In this document: positions 1 through 3,924 of the stretch, piece by piece
Layout of the letters: the number at the start of each line of letters is the position of its first letter
How positions within the stretch are numbered: position 1 is the stretch's first letter
Source of the DNA: Intrasporangium_A sp051961875
GTDB taxonomy: Bacteria > Actinomycetota > Actinomycetes > Actinomycetales > Dermatophilaceae
Direction of reading: 5' to 3'
NCBI RefSeq assembly: GCF_051961875.1
Contig: NZ_JBQCCV010000247.1
Coordinates: 1 to 6,831, forward strand
Length of the DNA: 6,831 nt
Program-made: the position numbers and the translations under genes
The notes under the pieces: generated by a model
The model's database searches: none
The model's input: only the letters and a program-made list of their open reading frames with translations
Told to the model about the DNA's origin: nothing

Positions 1-48
1 GGCCGCGCGCGCCTCGAGGCGTTCATCCGGGGCGAGGAGTCCCGCTGA
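1..48 (+). CDS. C-terminal tail of an unidentified upstream gene (partial)
   Basis: Frame 1 is open from the window edge and reads GRARLEAFIRGEESR, then TGA at 46-48. Every sense codon ends in G or C, as in the certain genes here, and a strong hairpin follows about 30 bases after the stop, as expected at the end of a transcription unit. The tail is charged and probably helical. It is too short to assign a family or function. The call rests on codon bias and context only. Confidence 0.55.
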   Translation, partial: GRARLEAFIRGEESR

Positions 49-80
49 CACCCAGGCCTTCCGCCTGACGGTATGCCGCA

Positions 81-109
81 GGGCCCGCCACCCAATGGGA
101 GGCGGGCCC
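81..109. terminator. Strong GC hairpin between convergent genes, likely bidirectional terminator
   Basis: GGGCCCGCC (81-89) pairs perfectly with GGCGGGCCC (101-109). Inside, after an A-A mismatch, CCC (91-93) can pair with GGG (97-99) around a 3-base loop. It lies 32 bases past the stop of the upstream plus-strand gene and downstream of the minus-strand WXG100 operon, so it could end transcription from both sides. There is no U-tract, which is common for actinobacterial terminators. Confidence 0.7.
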
Positions 110-192
110 AGTGCGTTGGCTCCAGAACGACGAAGAAGCCAATCGCCGGGTACGCGGGGAGGGTGCGGACTCGAGGACTGGCCTCTCGTCAT

Positions 193-208
193 CGCGGCGT
201 GGGCCGCG
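193..208 (-). terminator. Short GC hairpin downstream of the WXG100 operon (weak candidate)
   Basis: CGCGGC (193-198) pairs with GCCGCG (203-208) around a 4-base loop, 33 bases past the stop of the second WXG100 gene. A second small stem, ACCGC/GCGGT at 225-238, lies still closer to that stop. Hairpins of this size arise easily by chance in GC-rich DNA, and the stronger 81-109 stem may be the real terminator. I see no gene in 110-241. Confidence 0.3.
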
Positions 209-241
209 GAGCGGTCGAGTACGGACCGCCGTCGCGGTGGG

Positions 242-526
242 TCAGGCGCTGGCGCCGGCCGACGCCTGCCGCTGGGCCTCCGCGTTGGTCTTGCACTTCT
301 TGCCCATTGCGTCGAGCTTGTCACCGGCGTGGGCGACGACCTGGCGCTGGGAGTTCCAGTCGGAGTGGAACCGGTCGGCGTCGTGGCCGCCCCAGTTGCT
401 CTTGATGGTGTTGACGGCGCTCGTGACCGCCTCGACGATGCCGTCGATCTCGCCCTTGTAGGCGACGAGCCTGTCACCGGATGCCGAGACGGACTCGGCG
501 TTCATACCCTTCTTGTAAACCGCCAT
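242..526 (-). CDS. WXG100 family (Esx-like) protein, 94 aa, second gene of the pair
   Basis: A small helical protein of typical WXG100 length. The signature W-x-G turn is W45-G46-G47 (in SNWGGHDA), between two predicted amphipathic helices of about 40 residues each. This is the Esx helix-turn-helix hairpin. Family members are exported by type VII secretion systems, usually as dimers with a partner encoded next door. Here the partner is probably the WXG100 gene 60 bases upstream on the same strand. A good ribosome site, AAGGGG at 534-539, sits 7 bases before the ATG and fixes the start. I find no C-terminal YxxxD/E export motif. The tail is rich in Ala, Ser and Gln and holds one Cys (C78). Family assignment is firm. 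Whether it is an effector, a chaperone partner or a structural substrate cannot be told. Confidence 0.92.
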   Translation of the reverse strand: MAVYKKGMNAESVSASGDRLVAYKGEIDGIVEAVTSAVNTIKSNWGGHDADRFHSDWNSQRQVVAHAGDKLDAMGKKCKTNAEAQRQASAGASA

Positions 527-586
527 GATGTAACCCCTTCGAAAAGCCTTGTGGCGTAGAGCTGCTGGTTGCTGGACGAATCGCGA

Positions 587-862
587 TCAGTACTGCGCCG
601 AGGTCGTGCGCTGCTGCTGGACCTCGCGGTCGATCGTCAACTTCATGTCCTCGAGAAGCTTCTTGGCCTTCTGCAGCTCCGGGCGGTGGGTGCCCGTCCT
701 CTCCTGCTCGAACTGGCGGGAGTCCTCTCCCTGCCAGTTCGCCTTGAGGGACTCGACCTCCTGGTCGACCTTGCTGATGAGCTGCTGGATCGACTCAGCC
801 TGCTGGTGCAGGACGTTGCCCTGCGCCTGGACCTCGTCGTCGTTCATGCCGAGCCAAGCCAT
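587..862 (-). CDS. WXG100 family (Esx-like) protein, 91 aa, first gene of the pair
   Basis: The W-x-G turn is W43-Q44-G45 (in ANWQGED), flanked by two long Gln- and Glu-rich predicted helices with no membrane segment or Sec signal. Size and architecture match the WXG100/EsxA-EsxB family of type VII secretion substrates. The second helix (about 47-85) is strongly charged, and the protein ends TTSAQY with no YxxxD/E motif. It is the promoter-proximal gene, and the second WXG100 gene follows after 60 bases, so the two are likely co-transcribed and may form a heterodimer. Start M1 is preferred over M6 because AAGGAG lies 6 bases before M1. A promoter is visible about 100 bases upstream. Family is clear; the exact role is inferred. 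Confidence 0.92.
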   Translation of the reverse strand: MAWLGMNDDEVQAQGNVLHQQAESIQQLISKVDQEVESLKANWQGEDSRQFEQERTGTHRPELQKAKKLLEDMKLTIDREVQQQRTTSAQY

Positions 863-868
863 GACCTT

Positions 869-874
869 CTCCTT
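869..874 (-). promoter_or_regulatory. Ribosome binding site of the first WXG100 gene
   Basis: Read on the minus strand, AAGGAG is placed 6 bases before the ATG at 860-862. This near-ideal spacing decides for M1 over the in-frame M6 (MNDDE). For M6 the same site would be 21 bases away. Confidence 0.8.
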
Positions 875-951
875 GCCTAGTTCTCCCCCGACTGGATCGG
901 GATGTACTCCGGACCAACCTCGTGACGGCCTGTCCCCTGTGTGCCTTGCGG

Positions 952-989
952 CGACACCCTGAATCTAGGAGAGGGGCCCAGGGGTGTCG
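952..989. promoter_or_regulatory. Inverted repeat bracketing the WXG100 promoter, possible operator
   Basis: CGACACCC (952-959) and GGGTGTCG (982-989) are perfect 8-base inverted arms, with 22 bases between them and about 30 bases (three helical turns) centre to centre. The right arm overlaps the proposed -35 hexamer and the left arm lies at the predicted transcription start, so a protein bound to both arms would cover the core promoter. A repressor site is an inference. An RNA hairpin is unlikely because the right arm lies upstream of the start site. Confidence 0.4.
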
Positions 990-990
990 A
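962..990 (-). promoter_or_regulatory. Sigma70-type promoter of the WXG100 operon
   Basis: On the minus strand, TCGACA (985-990; 5 of 6 to TTGACA) and TAGATT (962-967; fits TAnnnT) are separated by exactly 17 bases. The predicted start is near 955, giving a leader of roughly 90 bases before the first WXG100 ATG. No other promoter pair this good was found between 863 and 1092. Prediction from sequence only. Confidence 0.65.
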
Positions 991-1007
991 TGGGGAGCAC
1001 TCCCCAT
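990..1007. promoter_or_regulatory. 18-bp dyad next to the WXG100 -35 box, candidate regulator site
   Basis: ATGGGGAG (990-997) and CTCCCCAT (1000-1007) are perfect inverted arms around a 2-base centre (CA). The dyad directly abuts the -35 hexamer of the WXG100 promoter, where activators touching sigma commonly bind. It also lies 85 bases upstream of the divergent acetyltransferase gene, so one dimeric regulator could act on both. I do not recognise the regulator. As RNA it could form only a small hairpin, with too short a loop for full pairing. Confidence 0.5.
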
Positions 1008-1092
1008 GGCGCGCCGATCGGTGCCACCGTGCCATCCCCAGGTGGCGGAGCGCCGGGAAAACCATTGGCAACAGGGCGAGTTTGATGGTGCC

Positions 1093-2148
1093 ATGAGCCG
1101 CATGCCACCCGAACTGTCCCCCGCGGTCGCCGAAGAGCAAGCTCGAGCTGCCCTTGACGCCCTGCCGGGACTGCGCTGGAACGCGTGGACCGCCGGGGCT
1201 CTTCCCGACGTCAGCCGGATGCTCACCGAGGTCGAGCGCGTCGACGAGCCCAGCGAACGGCATTCACTGGACGAGCTGCGGGAGGACTTCGGCTCCCCGA
1301 CGATGCATCTCGAGCGTGATGCGCTGCTCGCCCGCGACGAGACCGGCGAGGTCGTCGCCATCGCGCGTGCCTTGTGCACCGACCACGACCGAGAGGTCCG
1401 CCGCGTCGTCCTCGCGGGCGAGGTGCGACCCGACTGGCGTGGTCGCGGGGTCGGGCGGGCTGTCATGACGTGGCAGCTCGCGCACGCTCGCCAGTGGTAT
1501 GCCGCTCACCACCTCCCCGAGCACGGCCCGCTTCGGCTCAGCGTCTTCTCTGACGGCAAGAAGGCCGACGAGCACCGTCTGGCCGAGCGGGTTGGGCTCT
1601 CGCGATCCCGGTACTACGCAGAGCTGACTCGATCCTTCGGCGCCGGCGAGGCGATCGAGGTGCCGCCCCTGGAGGGCCTGGAGATCCGGCCGTGGCGGAC
1701 CTCGACTCCGGAGGAGACGCTGGCCGTGCGCAACGCCTGCTTCCGCGACCACTGGGGCTCGGTGGATCGGCCGATGCAGTCGTGGATGGCGTCCTTGGAG
1801 GCGAAGGCGTTTCGGCCCGAATGGTCCTTCGTCGCGGTGGACCGGTCGAGCGGTGAGATCGCCGGCTTCCTGATGTCCTCCGCGTACGAGCAGGACTGGG
1901 AGCCGCAGGGGTACCGGTCCGGGTACGTCGAGCTGCTCGGCACGCTGCGGCCCTATCGCGGCCGGGGCATCGCCACGGCCCTGATCCTCTCCGCCATGCG
2001 GGCGTTCCTGGACGACGGAATGGAGGCGGCCGAGATCGGGGTCGACGCGGAGAACCCGACTGGGGCCTTCGGGCTCTATACGGGCCTGGGCTTCGCGGAG
2101 ACCTCGGGGACGGTGCAGTTCATGCGCGAGGAGGGCCTGCCTGGCTGA
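1093..2148 (+). CDS. Tandem GNAT-family N-acetyltransferase, 351 aa
   Basis: Two GNAT folds lie in one chain. The N-terminal domain (about 1-185) has the acetyl-CoA loop VRPDWRGRGVGRAV, with R116-x-x-G119-x-G121. The C-terminal domain (about 195-349) has LRPYRGRGIATAL, with R289-x-x-G292-x-A294, followed by the late GNAT motif N321-P-x-x-A-x-x-L-Y-x-x-L-G-F334. Both domains keep a cofactor loop, so both may bind acetyl-CoA. No signal peptide or membrane segment is seen, so it is probably cytosolic. The substrate is unknown. Mycothiol synthase is also a double GNAT, but I do not see its particular signature. The frame is open back to 922, but that stretch overlaps the promoter of the divergent operon and is Cys- and His-rich, unlike the rest; ATG 1093 (MSRMPPEL) is preferred. 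The ribosome site is poor: AGGG lies 16 bases upstream. Confidence 0.85.
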   Translation: MSRMPPELSPAVAEEQARAALDALPGLRWNAWTAGALPDVSRMLTEVERVDEPSERHSLDELREDFGSPTMHLERDALLARDETGEVVAIARALCTDHDREVRRVVLAGEVRPDWRGRGVGRAVMTWQLAHARQWYAAHHLPEHGPLRLSVFSDGKKADEHRLAERVGLSRSRYYAELTRSFGAGEAIEVPPLEGLEIRPWRTSTPEETLAVRNACFRDHWGSVDRPMQSWMASLEAKAFRPEWSFVAVDRSSGEIAGFLMSSAYEQDWEPQGYRSGYVELLGTLRPYRGRGIATALILSAMRAFLDDGMEAAEIGVDAENPTGAFGLYTGLGFAETSGTVQFMREEGLPG

Positions 2149-2162
2149 CCGGCCGCCGGTGG

Positions 2163-2207
2163 GGCGCCTGCTTGTGGGTCGCGAGCCCTTGAGGCGCGCG
2201 TCCACAG
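2163..2207. repeat. 45-bp direct repeat, copy 1
   Basis: By hand alignment this matches copy 2 at 2231-2275 in 40 of 45 positions, with a 68-base period. It begins GGCGCCTG and ends GTCCACAG. Inside, GCCT/AGGC outer arms and an imperfect CTTG/CGAG inner stem around TGGGTCG give a hairpin-like, REP-type unit. It starts 15 bases after the acetyltransferase stop. Confidence 0.75.
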
Positions 2208-2230
2208 AGCCGGTTTGGCGTCACTCGTCA

Positions 2231-2275
2231 GGCGCCTGCTCGTGGGACGCGAGCCCTTCAGGCACTCGTCCACAG
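2231..2275. repeat. 45-bp direct repeat, copy 2 with the better hairpin
   Basis: Second copy of the unit at 2163-2207. The stem is more complete here: outer arms GCCTG (2234-2238) and CAGGC (2259-2263), and inner arms CTCG (2239-2242) and CGAG (2250-2253) around a 7-base loop, with a one-sided CCCTT bulge. It ends 24 bases before the DNA-damage promoter motif of the HNH gene. It could serve as a terminator, a REP-like element or a protein site; nothing here decides. Confidence 0.75.
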
Positions 2276-2298
2276 GGGCGGGTCGTCCAGGCAGAGCA

Positions 2299-2321
2299 GT
2301 GTCGGTGGTCGCACATATGTT
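2299..2321 (+). promoter_or_regulatory. PafBC/RecA-NDp-type DNA-damage promoter of the HNH gene
   Basis: The known motif of the LexA-independent actinobacterial damage response is TTGTCRGTG-N8-TAnnnT. Here GTGTCGGTG (2299-2307) matches 8 of 9 positions, the gap 2308-2315 is exactly 8 bases, and TATGTT (2316-2321) fits the -10. The predicted start, 7 bases on, is base 2328, the A of the ATG, so the transcript would be leaderless. That agrees with the lack of any Shine-Dalgarno sequence. There is no ordinary -35 box, as usual for this promoter class. Confidence 0.7.
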
Positions 2322-2324
2322 TGA
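2309..2324 (+). promoter_or_regulatory. Near-consensus LexA (SOS) box over the HNH gene -10
   Basis: TCGCACATATGTTTGA matches the actinobacterial SOS box TCGAAC-N4-GTTCGA in 10 of 12 fixed positions; the central ATAT also fits the RNRY pattern of the Bacillus-type box. It covers the -10 and ends 3 bases before the ATG, an ideal place for a repressor. Members of the mycobacterial 13E12 family are known to carry LexA boxes, which supports the assignment. Confidence 0.65.
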
Positions 2325-2327
2325 ATC

Positions 2328-3842
2328 ATGACCACCGCAGCCATGACACGAGAGGCCCCCTCGGGGGGCAGCCTCAAGCTGCGCTCGGTTGCGAGGGTCT
2401 CCGACGAGGCCATCGTGGACCTGCCCGGGCTCCCCCCCCGCCTCGCATCACTGGCGGCGGAGCTGCGCCTCATCGCCCGCAACTATCCGGTCTCCGGTCT
2501 TGCCTCTGCCGGGCTGGGTGACGCCATCGAGCAGGCCCAGGACATCCGAGAGATGGCGCACGCCCTGACTGCCGTGCTCGCCGGCGAGGCGGAGCGGCGC
2601 GGCATCCCGGACGAGCACGGCCTCTCACGCAACGACTGGGTCACGGCTCACTCCCCCAATCTCGAGGGTGGTCAGTCCGCCGCCGTGACCGCGGTCGGTG
2701 CCGCGATGACCGAGGAGCGGTGGCGCGAGCTGGCGCACAAGGTGCGTAGCGGCGCGGCCACCGTGCAGAAGGCGGCAGTCATCGTCCGGTTCTGGAACGA
2801 CGTGCACCGGGTCGCCGACCCCCTCCAGCTTCAGGAGATCTGCGAGTCCCTCGTCGAGCACGTCGAGACCCTGGGCCTGAAGGAGCTGCGCCGCCTGGTC
2901 GCACACGCACGCATCGCGCTCAAGCCTCCACGGGACGTGGAGGACGAGGCCGCCCGCCTACGTGCGGGGCGTTCCTTCACCAAGGTGGGCTGCAGCGCCG
3001 GTCTGACCGAATACCGCCTGCGGCTCGACCCGGAGGGCGCGGCGATCATCGATGCTGCCATCGACCCGCTCGCCCGTCCTCGTCCTGACCTGGACTGGAA
3101 CCACTACCGGCAGCCCGGCGAGCGCCTGGTCCCGCCGCACCCCGGCGACGACGAGGGAGGGGATGGACGGCCCGCGGGATCGTTTGATGGCACGGTGGGC
3201 TCCTGTCCTCATCTCGAGGAGCGTCACGCCGACGGCCCCTGCACCTGCACCTGCGACGCGCGATGTGCCTGCCGCACCGACTGCACCACTGCCGCCACGA
3301 GGCGCGATCCACGAACGGCACCGACCCGGCGGGCCGATGCGCTGCTCGAGCTGATCGGCCGGGCCGTCGCCGCGCCCGAGGGCGTCACCCGCACACCCCG
3401 CACCCAGCTCGTCATCACGATGACCCTGGAGGCTCTGCTCGCTGCTATCGCTGACACCGGCGGCTGCGGCACCACCGACAGTGACGAGGTCTTGCCGGCC
3501 AGCAGCATCCGTCGACTGGCCTGCGAAGCGACCATCCTCCCCGCCGTACTCTCAGGTCCCTCCCGTGTGCTCGACCTGGGCTATGCGGAGCGCTACTTCA
3601 CCCCGGCGCAGCGTCGAGCTCTGGCCATCCGCGACAAGCACTGCACCTATCCGGGCTGCACCATTCCCCCTCAATGGTGCGAGGCGCACCACATCGAGCA
3701 TTGGTGCCACGGCGGACCCACTGACCTGTCCAACGGCGCGCTGCTGTGCGGCCGGCACCATACCGTCGTCCACCAGTTGGAGCTGACCGCCACTGTGACG
3801 AGCTCCGGCGTCACCTGGCACGCGCCGACCCAACATCGCTAG
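2328..3842 (+). CDS. DUF222 / HNH endonuclease domain protein (13E12-repeat family), 504 aa
   Basis: The N-terminal two thirds is an alpha-helical DUF222 region (about 30-410). The C-terminus is an HNH nuclease of the type typical of this family: RDKHCTYPGC (C439, C444), then EAHHIEHW (H454, H455), GGPTDLSNG (N469) and LLCGRHH (C474, H477, H478). The Cys residues probably bind structural zinc and the His/Asn residues form the beta-beta-alpha-metal site. All key residues are present, so it looks active. The DNA target and biological role are not known for most of the family. Residues 293-319 are an unusual Cys-rich insert (seven Cys). Start ATG 2328 fits a leaderless transcript from the damage-type promoter; M6 is possible. 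An 8-C run (2432-2439) lies in codons 35-38. It converges on the eccC-like gene, with a hairpin between. Homologues are often multicopy and can be linked to mobile DNA. Confidence 0.88.
   Translation: MTTAAMTREAPSGGSLKLRSVARVSDEAIVDLPGLPPRLASLAAELRLIARNYPVSGLASAGLGDAIEQAQDIREMAHALTAVLAGEAERRGIPDEHGLSRNDWVTAHSPNLEGGQSAAVTAVGAAMTEERWRELAHKVRSGAATVQKAAVIVRFWNDVHRVADPLQLQEICESLVEHVETLGLKELRRLVAHARIALKPPRDVEDEAARLRAGRSFTKVGCSAGLTEYRLRLDPEGAAIIDAAIDPLARPRPDLDWNHYRQPGERLVPPHPGDDEGGDGRPAGSFDGTVGSCPHLEERHADGPCTCTCDARCACRTDCTTAATRRDPRTAPTRRADALLELIGRAVAAPEGVTRTPRTQLVITMTLEALLAAIADTGGCGTTDSDEVLPASSIRRLACEATILPAVLSGPSRVLDLGYAERYFTPAQRRALAIRDKHCTYPGCTIPPQWCEAHHIEHWCHGGPTDLSNGALLCGRHHTVVHQLELTATVTSSGVTWHAPTQHR
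2355..2369 (+). other. GC hairpin at the 5' end of the HNH coding region
   Basis: GCCCCC (2355-2360) pairs with GGGGGC (2364-2369) around a 3-base loop, codons 10-14. If the transcript starts at 2328 this stem forms about 28 bases from the RNA 5' end, where it could lower translation of a leaderless message. Regulation is an inference; it may be a by-product of GC-rich coding. Confidence 0.35.
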
Positions 3843-3856
3843 CTCCCTCGCCCCAC

Positions 3857-3876
3857 ACCCCGCCCGACGGCGGGGT
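3857..3876. terminator. Terminator hairpin between the convergent HNH and eccC-like genes
   Basis: ACCCCGCC (3857-3864) pairs perfectly with GGCGGGGT (3869-3876) around the loop CGAC. It begins 15 bases after the HNH stop and ends 49 bases from the eccC-like stop, so it can act on either strand. Only two T residues follow on the plus strand. Confidence 0.7.
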
Positions 3877-3924
3877 TGAAGGCCTGTCAGGAGCAGCCCG
3901 GTCGGTGAGAAACGACTCGGCTCA

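Noticed and set aside
922..1092. An N-terminal extension of the acetyltransferase back to the ATG at 922
   Set aside because: The extra 57 residues are Cys-, Arg- and His-rich, unlike a GNAT N-terminus, and overlap the WXG100 promoter and dyads. Codon use looks non-coding.
1093..2148. Mycothiol synthase (MshD) as the name for the double GNAT protein
   Set aside because: The shared feature is only the double-GNAT layout; I cannot see MshD-specific residues, so a general name is safer.
1264..2205. A 313-codon minus-strand frame across the acetyltransferase
   Set aside because: Antisense shadow; the plus-strand frame has two clear GNAT cofactor loops.
2163..2275. A CRISPR array or an insertion-sequence end
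   Set aside because: There are only two imperfect copies with a 23-base gap, and no transposase, terminal inverted repeat pair or target duplication is visible.
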